A stretch of 64,000 nucleotides of DNA from Seminavis robusta (lineage: Eukaryota > Bacillariophyta > Bacillariophyceae > Naviculales > Naviculaceae), in assembly GCA_903772945.1 (NCBI GenBank), contig CAICTM010000126.1:46870-110869 (forward strand), read 5' to 3'. Shown here piece by piece: positions 1 to 9,499 of this stretch (the stretch's first letter is position 1; every line of letters starts with the position of its first letter). The position numbers and the translations under genes were made by a program. The notes beneath the pieces were generated by a model. It was not told the DNA's origin. It searched no databases and was given only the letters and a program-made list of their open reading frames with translations.

Positions 1-2
1 TT

Positions 3-1421
3 CTCGGTATAGCTTTCAATACATGTCCGCTGGATTCATTTCTGGTTCTTCTATATATACCATTTCTTGGAGGGTTACTTTTTACATCATATCCTGAACT
101 ATCTGATCTCGACAGTTTGCTTAGCCGTACGTTCGAACTGCTAAAGTTAAACGACAATTGCATTGAAGCACGCATTATCTGGATTCGAGAATTTCTTAAA
201 TATCCGATACCACCACCACAGGGAACAGTGCACAATCTATTTTCTTCTGCGAGTGTATACTTTGATCGTGATGGAATTGATAATGTGCGGGACAAAGTTA
301 TGAATCATCCCCTCGAACAAACTTTTAATACAACATTCAAACAAAAAATTGACTGTATGCGTGAAGGTGGATGTGCCGGAAAACAGCCTCAATCATCAGC
401 TGTAGATCAGACTCACTTTGAAGCGACAGGAGAGGTTGACAACGAGGAAAACACATTTTGGAAAGAGCGAATGCAAAATATTATATTCAATGATGAATAT
501 GTCGATAAGTCAAAATTGACTAATTTCTTAGATACACCCCAATTATATGGAGAAGGTTTAATGGCAGGTTGCAGTGTGAAATATTTTGATCCTAGACAGA
601 ACAAAAGAGTCGCTTGTGATGGACGATCTTTTAGATTCAAAGCCGAAATAACTTCATGGCCACATTCAATGATATTCATGGTGTCGGGCGCAATTGAAAT
701 TCAAGATATTGAACACACTTTTGAGTGGAGAAGCAAGAAATTTGTTCTTCGAGGACTTATGTTGAGTGACATGGGACATTTCACTTCACTTGTAAGACTG
801 CCTCAAGCGTGGCTACATTATGACGGAATGCAAACCCCAAGGTTTCAATATTATAAACTCACAGATTCGATTGCTGCAATGAGGCGTCGAGATATTAGCC
901 ATGCCATATATGAAATAACTAATGTTGAAAACGAAGAAATGTTTGCGAGTACAGATTTTGAATGGGATGAACATGTGTATGCTAATAATTCTTACTCCGG
1001 CATTTCTGGAAATTCTAACCAACGAACCACTGGGAGAGAACAAACTGAAACGAATATGACAAAGAAACTTCAAGATTTGAAGAAAATGTTATCGCCTCCT
1101 AAGAGGAAATCATTTCGAATTCCAGACGGCTTTTCGCTTCGGCCCGAAAATGAAAAACGGGGTAAGAAGCCTGTTTGCAAAGGATGCGGCTTTGAGATCG
1201 AAAAGGATAACTATTGTTTGCGGCACAGATATAAGAAAAAGCAAACACATAAATACGATGATATCAAACAATATCATTGCAAAGCAGGTTGCTTAATGAA
1301 AATGCAAAAGGCTTATCTTCAAAAGCTGGTTGCAAAAAAATGGCGACAGAAATATATGGTACAAGTTATTGGTGAAATTAACACAACATCCACAAAGAAG
1401 TCCACCAAGGAGTCAAAGTAA
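3..1421 (+). CDS. 5'-partial protein with cysteine-peptidase-like layout and Cys/His-rich tail
   Basis: The reading frame is open from the left window edge to a TAA at 1419-1421, so the N-terminus lies outside; there is no ATG to choose. The visible 472 residues begin with an NTCPLD motif (Cys codon 24-26), followed later by GHFTSLVR and a W..YDG motif. That Cys-His-Asp order, with His next to a hydrophobic strand, is the layout of ubiquitin-specific-protease-like (C19/C48-type) cysteine peptidases, which are sometimes carried by eukaryotic DNA transposons. The tail (about nt 1160-1320) has CxxC, a C-H pair, an H and a further C-x3-C, so it probably binds zinc, and it ends lysine-rich. The frame is intact. 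Function as peptidase is inferred from motif order only; alternatively it is a transposon-encoded accessory protein. Confidence 0.6.
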   Translation, partial: LGIAFNTCPLDSFLVLLYIPFLGGLLFTSYPELSDLDSLLSRTFELLKLNDNCIEARIIWIREFLKYPIPPPQGTVHNLFSSASVYFDRDGIDNVRDKVMNHPLEQTFNTTFKQKIDCMREGGCAGKQPQSSAVDQTHFEATGEVDNEENTFWKERMQNIIFNDEYVDKSKLTNFLDTPQLYGEGLMAGCSVKYFDPRQNKRVACDGRSFRFKAEITSWPHSMIFMVSGAIEIQDIEHTFEWRSKKFVLRGLMLSDMGHFTSLVRLPQAWLHYDGMQTPRFQYYKLTDSIAAMRRRDISHAIYEITNVENEEMFASTDFEWDEHVYANNSYSGISGNSNQRTTGREQTETNMTKKLQDLKKMLSPPKRKSFRIPDGFSLRPENEKRGKKPVCKGCGFEIEKDNYCLRHRYKKKQTHKYDDIKQYHCKAGCLMKMQKAYLQKLVAKKWRQKYMVQVIGEINTTSTKKSTKESK

Positions 1422-1593
1422 CTATAGCATTTAGTAATAACTCTTTAGCTGGTTTAAGTTTAATACAATTTTGGTCATAGTGAAAGTTTGCGTGTTTTGT
1501 ACTGACTAGTGCATAGTCGCGCAAACGCATATGCATACGCAAAATTAATAAGCCCCGTCACAGGTTGCTTGAACCGCTTTGCAGTACATCCCA

Positions 1594-1910
1594 GGAGCGT
1601 TCCTCAATCGTGCATGAAACCGACCCTAAAATAGGGTCGGATTTAGGGTCGGATTCCCTTTAGGGTCGGGTTTCGAAACCGACCCTAAAAATAGGGACGT
1701 TTTCTGAAAAATAGGGACGGTTTCTGAAAAACCGTCCCTAATTTAGGGTCGGGTTTCGTTTTAGGGTTCGGTTTGAACGTCCCTAATTTAGGGACGGGTT
1801 TCGATTTAGGGTCGGGTTTCGAAACCGTCCCTATATTTAGGGACGGATTCCCCCAAACCGACCCTAAATTTGGGTCGGATTTAAAGTCATGCACGATTGA
1901 GTAACGCTCC
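1594..1910. mobile_element. MITE-like element with 24-bp terminal inverted repeats
   Basis: The left end (1594-1617) reads GGAGCGTT(C)CTCAATCGTG and the right end (1887-1910) is its reverse complement with one mismatch in 24 bp. The 293-bp interior has no coding potential and is built from about 16 copies of a short motif of the form TAGGG(T/A)CGG in alternating orientation, so the whole element can fold on itself. No clear target-site duplication is visible. It is probably a non-autonomous DNA transposon whose mobilising enzyme is not in the window. Confidence 0.75.
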
Positions 1911-2400
1911 AGCCAACCCATACTGTACCGGTACTAGTAGGTCTACCGGTACCATTGTCCGTTATGCATTGTCCTCATCCTTTCAGTTTGGTTGTTTTCG
2001 CAGCTTACGCTGGGTATTATTTTGACACTGTCGCTCACTTGATCATTTACCTTTCTGTTTTATGTAAACCGGACTTAGACGGAAGCTTATTTGCTAGATT
2101 TAGAAGAGGGCATGTGCAGACTTAACAGACAGATTTGTTGACGGAAAACAACCGCCACAGGGTACGCAGGCAGAGGCTGCATGGATTCTATTTAGACTAA
2201 TCCGTGCTATTTGCGTCGCTCTAGAAAAAAGAATGAACCCAATGTCGGGCCGGCAGATGCACGGAAAAGCAATCCAGTCGCATCCAACTGCAAGCTGCAG
2301 CCAAGGAGCACACTCATTCGTCGTCTTGTAAGCCATTATTATCGGTCTCTCTCGCCTCCCTGTCTTCATTACCGAACCAGTCTTCTGCTGTATCGTCCTC
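1911..2400. other. Intergenic, no supported gene
   Basis: Contains two TACCGGTA palindromes (1926 and 1944). An open stretch runs into the RT remnant that follows, but I recognise nothing in it. It may be older retroelement sequence. Confidence 0.5.
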
Positions 2401-4438
2401 CAGGTCTCCCCATAGGGGACATGCCAGGCGACCTCATGGTGAGAGACACTGATGGTGTGCGCAAACCCTTGCCCAGAAAGGAACCAGGTGAAGCAGAGAA
2501 GTGGCTGGGCTTCCTCCCTGCCCCCAATGGCTCCTCCAAGCCACAGATAGCATACCTGACTGAGAAGGTGAAGGCATTCTGCAACAAGATTCGTGGTTGT
2601 GGTCAAGCAGAAAAGAACGATGTCTGGATCACCACCACCACCACTATCATGAAGACTCTGGACTACCCGATGCGGGCCATTCGATTGACCCACTCTGAGT
2701 GGGACAAGATGATGACCCCACTTTGGTCCACAGTTCTCCCCCGCGCAGGCTTCTCCACCAACTTCCCAAGGAAGGTGTTGTACGGCCCCACCGAGTTCCA
2801 AGGCATGGGCATCATTGACCCTTGGCTGAGGCAAGAGCTAGAACACATCGGCACTTACTGGGACAAACTCACGCGATTGGACACCCCAGGCCAGATCATG
2901 GAGATAGCCATGGAGCAATTACTTCAGACTTGAACTGGGCAGTGACAAACCCATCACTGCGCTCCCTTACAAGCAGTGGGGGGCTTGCACGACCCCATGT
3001 TGGATCAAAACAATGTGGGAATCCTGCGACAAACTTGGCCTCTCGATCGAAGATGCCACTGCCAAGCCCCAACTGTCACGACAGAACGACAGATTCATTA
3101 TGGATGCCTTTGCAGAAGCAGGATACAAAGGAGACATGCTAGTAAGGCAGCTCAATGTGGCCAGAATGTACCTCAATGTCATTACACTCAGTGACATTGC
3201 AGACGCAGGTGGACAACACCTCCGACTGGAGAGCTTCAACACAGTGAGAATTGAACCACACTTGCACAGCTTGGAATGGCCGCGCCAACCTCCATCTTTG
3301 CCTTAGCAGTTGAGACAACTGGAAAATAGCTGTGGAAACTTGCTTCCTAGAGGGTGACACTGGGACAAACCCCAACAGGAGATTGAAACCACACCTCCAT
3401 CTGGGACACTGGATACAAGACCCCCATACCACCTGGCCCTGGATGTACAACCCGGTGTCTCACACCTTGTACCACCGGGAAGGACTGCTGTGGCAGGAAT
3501 ACACCGCAATTGGAATCGGAACTCGATTGAAGCGGTTTCGAAGGTCGACCGTTGAGAGAAACTGGGAGGCTCGATGGACTGATGTTGCCCTACAGGTGAC
3601 CCCATTGTACCGACTCCCACTGGCCACACCAGACCAACAACTCTGTGAGTACCAGACTGTTTCCGTTCAACGCCGAATCAACCGCAACCGCCCCAACCAC
3701 CCAGAGGAGGTATCCTTCCAGTGGTCCTTTCCCTCCACCTCCCACACTGCCCCACCTGATGATGAGGATGACGATGAACTCCCCGCCACAATCCCACCCC
3801 TCTCAACACGCTCTGTGATTGACAAACTCCCCAGCAGTGACAAGTGGGCATTCCAGCACACCACCCTCCCAGAGGACGACGGTATGAAGGTGGCAATGGC
3901 AATCCTTACAGGCAAGGCAGTGGCAGTCAGTGACGGATCATACAAGAACGATTCCGGCACAGCTGCATTCGTGCTAGAAGGCAACGATGCAGAAGGAAGA
4001 ATCAACGGCGAACTGTGTGTCCCAGGCTCCCCAAAAGACCACTCATCCCTTCGAAGTGAACTGGCGGGACTGGTGGCCGTGATGCTGATGGTCCGCACTC
4101 TGGTCCATCGCTTCGACCTCTCCAGTGGAAAGATCATCATAGGCTGTGACGGGCAAGCAGCACTGAAAGCACTGGAATCCATCTTTGAGCCAACCAGCAA
4201 CAAAAGGGACTATGACCTGCGCGTGGAAGGCAGAGCAGTACTGAAGCAACTACGGAAGCGCAAAGTGCAAGTTCTGTACCGTTGGGTGAAAGGGCACCAG
4301 GATGACGACAAGAGACCCACCCGGCGACTCCGACCGGAGCTGCTGCGTGGAAACGACCTCCACCATGGCTGTCTGGACCGATGGGCTATTCTGAATATTG
4401 AGATGGACACCAGGGCAAAAGCACACTGGGACCGATAA
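2401..4438 (+). pseudogene. Degenerate RT C-terminal region plus RNase H (LINE-type retroelement remnant)
   Basis: Translated plus-strand segments match the region after the RT palm in diatom non-LTR-type elements. The first segment (to about 2930) has TIMKTLDYP and VLYGPTEFQGMGI. The second, in another frame (about 2935-3306), has GSDKPITALPYKQW and LSDIADAGGQ. The third (about 3314-4438) ends with an RNase H domain. Joining them needs a frameshift near 2930 and a stop plus frameshift near 3304-3320, so this is a pseudogene. The RNase H part keeps its acidic residues (SDGSY, RSELAG, IIGCDGQ, late EMDTRAKA) and the RWVKGHQDD signature. The RT palm with its catalytic aspartates is absent, consistent with 5' truncation. 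Confidence is high for retroelement origin, lower for the exact clade. Confidence 0.85.
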
Positions 4439-7346
4439 AGTCTAGGAGCGAGAGCTCTGGATTCCGTCAGAGATAGCTCCAACAGCTATGCTGGCCTACA
4501 GATCCAGCACCCACAGCTGGCTTATCTCCAGCCAAAGCAGCAAGAAAGGATCGTCCTTTCTACCATAGTTAAGAAAATAGTACGAAAGATTGAGACCGAT
4601 CCTGTTAAGAAAATAGTACGAAAGGACTAGTTAGCTAGTTACCATCGTGAGGTACATCCTCTTGTTCCAATGAAACTGAATGCTATTCCCCTCGTGTCGT
4701 GCGAACACCCACATAAACGACTCAGTTGCTTGGGCCCTCGGGCTCGATTCGTACCAGCGTTGACAAAGGTCCTCCGGACCAGATAGGTAGTCTGCCTAAA
4801 ACTAGTACTTTTTATAGCATTGAGACCGATCCTGATTAGCTTGTAGCCCCTTTGATACCGCAGCAGTTGATACCTATCCTGTTGAGGCCGGGCAGAAGCA
4901 GTAGGAGGTAGCAGATAGTACTGTTCCCAGACTGCCACTGCACGATTGAATAACGAAGGCCCCCAGCTCCTGAGGAGAGCTGGCTCAAAGGGCCCAGCAG
5001 AGAGCTCTGCTGGCCCTCCTGTCTGACTGACAGGGCCAAGTCCTTGGTTTGGTGCCTACTGGAGGTGTTGGAACACTGCTGAGGCACGACAAGGCTCCCT
5101 GAACTGCCTGACTACCGCTGTCCCTGAGGAAGGGTTTCAGCGAGGTCCAGTCCACTACTTCAGTACTGGAACTGAACCTTCTAGAAACTTATTGGATTAA
5201 CAGTCGCATAGATTTGCAAGCAGTTCTTAAGGGAAGAAGAGACCTCCTTGACGAGAAAAGGATCTCTTTGAAATACAACAATCAGTGCTACAGCTACAGT
5301 TGGATTCATTGAATTTCATTGGCATTTTGAGGTGGTTTCAAGGCCCATTTTGAAGTCCTAAGTCAACAACCTTCTGATCGATTTTGATAGTTCCAGTCGC
5401 CACCACAGTGACAGGAACCTTTGACTTGGCCATCTACCATCTACAAGACCAACACAAAGCCTATTGCCATTGCCTCGAGGACCTATATTCGACAACCTCA
5501 TTGACGACGGCAACACAAGCTACAGCTTCCTGTTGACACGACAAAAGCACCCAATTTGCTCTGAAGAAGCACTGGGAGCTACCGTGAAGGAACACCTGGA
5601 GTCTCCGAGTAAACGAAAGACTTATTGCTTTCGCACCTATCTTGGCAATCGAGCAAGCCTTTTACGTATCGAGGAACTTGGCTGTTTATCAGGAGCACCA
5701 GCACGATATTGCTCTTGGTTTTGGGCTTATCCCTTTTCGATTCATTCAGCGAATCGCGTGATTTATTGCGCTGTACGCGGCATATATCTTCAGGACCTCC
5801 GTGCAGTTTTCGAGTGTCACGAGTTTCCGTCCTGTATCGGATTCAGCCCTTTTTGGAACGTTGAAGAAGATCTCACGGAAGCTGATCCGCCAATCAAAAC
5901 GTCCGTGCAGTTTCGAAGTTCACCTGACAGTGCCGGTATTTATTCACCGTGCACTGAGTCAGTTTGCGAGTTCTTTTTCGACTCTGGATCTCCGGAGACT
6001 TAAACGACAACAGTTCCCCGTACCGAAAGCAAGCTCAGCCTCAGTAACCTCTTTGCGCTCACATTTTAAAGGTTTTACGTGGTCGAGTCATTGAAATCGA
6101 GTACCGGTACGGACTCGAAATCGCGATCTCCCTACGGAGTGCCCAAACTGAGTAACTCGCAGGGCTCCGAGGCAACCAAGAGGTCAATTCGCCTGGCTGA
6201 AACTGTTACCAGTGGATCCGCCATCCCTTGTTTAGTCAGTGACAACACCAGCTTGGATTCTGGGAGCTTTTGTGGGGAGATTCATTGATCCCAGAAAGCT
6301 AGCTTACAGTGAGGCAAAATCTCACAAATCCAGGCCAATTCCCAGCACCACGGCAATTCAGGAAGCAGGTTCCAGACCCTCTACACTGGCTACCTTATTC
6401 AACTACACCTAGATTGAATTTCCAGGCCCATAGCAAGGTTCCTGGAGGTCATCTTTTGGATTCCAGATTACAGTTGAGCCAGCTTTATTCACTGCAACAA
6501 GAGCTGAGATCCAGTGTTGCACCAAGTACAGCCTACACCTTCTTCCTGTGACAAGACAACAAGAGGCACAATGTCTAGCTATACCGACCAATGCTGGTGA
6601 CACTACTCAGACCAATGCCCATGCCAGCACCAATCCATCTTTTGCAATCCTTGACAAGGCACCGGCATCACCTGTTCCCAAGCCACTTGCTACCCCAACA
6701 GCCTATGAAGTGGCAGAGGCCATATGTGGCTTCCAACCAATAGCAACAATGTCACCATCCAACTCAAGACATGGGATGGCAAAAGACACTCTCCTGTGGG
6801 AGATCCGGTCGCTCAATTTCGACGTGACTGATGTGGCTAGACGCATGATGGCCTACAGCAGGGCTAGAAGACCGATGGAACAACACAGGCAGCAAGCAGC
6901 TACCGGTAGCGACTACAGGGCCAGGCACCCCAACCACCAGGCAGTTTCCCAGCCAGCTTACAGTGCTACTACTACTGCAACAAGTGGCAGCTTCTCTACT
7001 AGTGTGCTGAGTGGTCAATTGACAACAAAAGACTGAATGATTCAGTCTTTAATGTGCATTTTCAACAATCCTCTTTGATACTTTGGGATGGGTGCTCCAT
7101 TCTTCATGCAAGGCCACCCACTCCTCTACCATACTCTACAGTGCAGATTGAGTGCTGAGAGTGAGGACAGGATCACCATTCCCATAGAGAAATCCATGGT
7201 GGAATGACAACAAAATGGAATCCAAGCCTGATTTTTCATAGAGGCTCCATAGAAAACCTTGGAGTTGATTGACTCTTTTCAAGGAGAGTGCCTGTGAGTG
7301 TGTTGGGGAGCTACTGCTAGCAAAGAGTCAATCAGATCAATGTATT
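4439..7346. other. Long repeat-rich stretch without a convincing gene
   Basis: Holds a 21-bp direct repeat (GTTAAGAAAATAGTACGAAAG, about 4567 and 4604) and a second copy of ATTGAGACCGATCCTG (4589, 4822). At 4939-4955 a sequence resembles the inner end of the MITE inverted repeat (TGCACGATTGAATAACG), and 4960-5040 is a run of short hairpins. At about 5189 a sequence resembles the primer-binding site of the TRIM-like element downstream. Open frames at 5464-6003 and 6548-7036 lack ATG starts and recognisable domains. They may be remnants of retroelement gag-like sequence. Confidence 0.45.
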
Positions 7347-7351
7347 GGTAA

Positions 7352-7439
7352 CGATAAAGTTGAGAATATAAGCAGTATATATACAACAGAAATTGCCTCT
7401 CAGATACCGAGCAAGAAACACATTTTACAGAAGTTACTG
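7352..7439 (+). repeat. 5' LTR of TRIM-like element
   Basis: Left member of the 88-bp direct repeat, starting CGATAAAGTTGAG and ending AAGTTACTG. Its right neighbour is the candidate primer-binding site. It differs from the right copy at three substitutions. Confidence 0.75.
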
Positions 7440-7452
7440 GATTAACAGTCAG
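7440..7452 (+). promoter_or_regulatory. Candidate primer-binding site matching a tRNA-Asn anticodon arm
   Basis: GGATTAACAGTC is the exact reverse complement of GACTGTTAATCC. From memory this matches a tRNA-Asn(GTT) anticodon stem-loop as in E. coli. Pairing with an anticodon arm instead of the 3' CCA end is the half-tRNA priming mode known from Copia. The match to this organism's own tRNA is untested. Confidence 0.45.
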
Positions 7453-8435
7453 CCCTACTATAGTGATTCCCCTCGGTCATCCTATGTAGCACATGGTCTC
7501 GAGGCCTGTAGTTCGATACTCGGTCGGTACAGTATCTTGCTTCCACCTCGAGGAAAACATACCTCTGTCGGAAAGGCAACTAGTAAGTATGCTCTAGTCG
7601 TAATAGCCCATAAGTACTCTCATGCATTCTACAAGTCTGCGGTTAACAACACTGCAGGGCTAGAGAGTCACGACAATTAAGTACAGGTGCCCCGTGAGTA
7701 CCTCCCTACTACGTAAGCGTGCACAGTTCCGGGGGAGATATAGTCTTCGATTCCCCGTGACTCCTTCGTACCATTCCTTCGTACAAGACTTGGGGGGAGA
7801 AGTTCACCTCCAGGCTTAGAGGCGGGCACGTCTCTACAGCCGAATAGTACAATAGACGTTTCATTAGATATTACCGGAGACTATGGGGGAGTACCCTTCC
7901 CATCGTGACATCAGTCTTCGTCGGATGTCTAGTGATTCCGCGTCTAAGACCTTCAGATGGCTCTCCACATGCCTCAGTTCGTGAGTTAAGAGAAGACCAC
8001 GTACTAGTAAGCCCAACTTCGTACTAGTACACGCACAGTCAGTTCCCTTCCGTATGCAAGATAGCATCAGTTCGCTTCCCTTGTATTTGCTCGAAGAACA
8101 CCATTCTTTACCACGTACGTAAGTATCGCTCGTAAGATCATTCCACCATAGTCCCGGGAATTCCAAGAGGTTCCTGGGGGAGCAATTGCGCAAGAACACG
8201 TACCTCAACTGACGTACGCACCTTCACTGACGTACGTACTTGAGAACCCGAAGAACCTTCCATGACACTCGAAGGCTAGCGCTTGAATACAGGCAGCGCT
8301 AAAGCGTAAATAAATACCTGCATGCATACCAGTACGTGCGAATTAGTGCTGGGTGATTCCAACTGCTCGAACTCGGGTTTCACCATGATCTCGAGAACGC
8401 GGCAGAGCTGCATAAGCTGTTCGGCAATGGGGGAG

Positions 8436-8523
8436 CGATAAAGTTGAGAATATAAACAGTATATATACAACAGAAATTGCCTCTCAGATATCAAGCAAGA
8501 AACACATTTTACAGAAGTTACTG
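8436..8523 (+). repeat. 3' LTR of TRIM-like element
   Basis: Right member of the 88-bp direct repeat, immediately preceded by the purine tract GGGGGAG and followed by the GGTAA target duplication. Confidence 0.75.
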
Positions 8524-8528
8524 GGTAA

Positions 8529-9499
8529 AGCTAATAGCCATTTGGTCAACACTGTTGCCATGGTGGCAAAATGCATTTTATTTTCTTCAATCTTTTCTTT
8601 CTAGGAAGTAGTCATTACTATGCAGGATTCGCCAAATGACCTTTTTTATCAGAAATGACCGCTTCCGATTTTGGTTTGGCCAAAACGAGAATTCATTTTG
8701 ACACCTGTCAGCGGTGAAAGAAGTCATCCTAGTTTCGAGCTCTCTAAGATGCCTGTCATGAAAGATAGATGAAGAAACTTCATATATGTATAAATTTTAA
8801 TGAACAATCTGAATGCTGGGTCCTAATTGGCAGCACTGTCTCAAACTGCCACAAAGCACATTCACTTGCAGTCATGAGAACTAGTGACTCAGGGGGGGGC
8901 AGCCCTGAAAAAGAGGAACTGTGTAGAGTAATGGAACTTAAGAAAACGGAACTTAAGTGAGTGTTGACTGTACTATTTTCCATTGAAAATGTTTGATTTC
9001 AAAGTGTAGCTTGCCAAACAACCAGACATGCGGTACCCATGCTTGCACTAACTACTGTACTACTGTACTAGGTATTACGTACGGAGTACGGTAGTAATTC
9101 TCTGAGCCCAAGAAGCCAGAAGAAGGCGCTGTCTGTCCCCGATCCTGTCCGAGCTCCGATCCCACCATTTCTGATGGTCAGCCAGCCAGCTGCTTGCTGC
9201 TGTTTGTACTGCGCACTATGAATCACCAAATAAAAATATTTCAACCTCTGCCTGGTAGCTGTGGGGAAGCTTCGTTGCAGCTGTAAGAACCGATTGAAGA
9301 GTAATGTTATGGATGATAGGCTATGGCGCTTGATAAAACGCTACAGAAATAGAGAAGAGTCAACCCATTACTTGCGTGAAAACCTAAAGAGCTCCTTTTA
9401 GTAGTCTGCAAGCTTGCGGAGCAATCTCTCCCCCAAAGTCGGGACAACCTTGCGGTGAGGCTTGTTACCCGTGGGAGCTTCCCCGTGGCATCGCTGATC
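8529..9499. other. Intergenic region upstream of first channel gene
   Basis: I see no gene. The stretch is AT-rich near 8580-8820, with a small run of G at 8890-8897. It presumably holds the promoter and 5' leader of the channel gene at 9500, but I cannot point to an element. Confidence 0.4.

Larger units (their letters stand above)
7352..8523 (+). mobile_element. TRIM-like short LTR retrotransposon (non-autonomous)
   Basis: Two 88-bp direct repeats (7352-7439 and 8436-8523) differ at three positions and flank about 1 kb without coding potential. The flanks carry GGTAA on both sides (7347-7351 and 8524-8528), a target-site duplication. GATTAACAGTC follows the first repeat as a candidate primer-binding site, and the purine run AATGGGGGAG precedes the second repeat as a candidate polypurine tract. 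Each LTR contains a TATATATA stretch. The LTR ends are not the usual TG...CA (they read CG...TG), which is odd. Size and lack of genes fit TRIM elements, which rely on another retroelement's enzymes. Confidence 0.75.

Noticed and set aside
1618-1886. TTTAGGG-like words resembling telomere repeats
   Set aside because: Each is followed by (T/A)CGG, orientation alternates, and the array is bounded by MITE inverted repeats, so it is not telomeric.
2100-2834. 244-aa open frame on the minus strand
   Set aside because: It is antisense to the RT remnant, whose plus-strand translation has clear family blocks.
5464-6003. 179-aa plus-strand frame
   Set aside because: No ATG start, no recognisable domain, overlapped by other open frames.
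6548-7036. 162-aa plus-strand frame
   Set aside because: No ATG for the first 67 codons and only low-complexity content; possibly old retroelement sequence.
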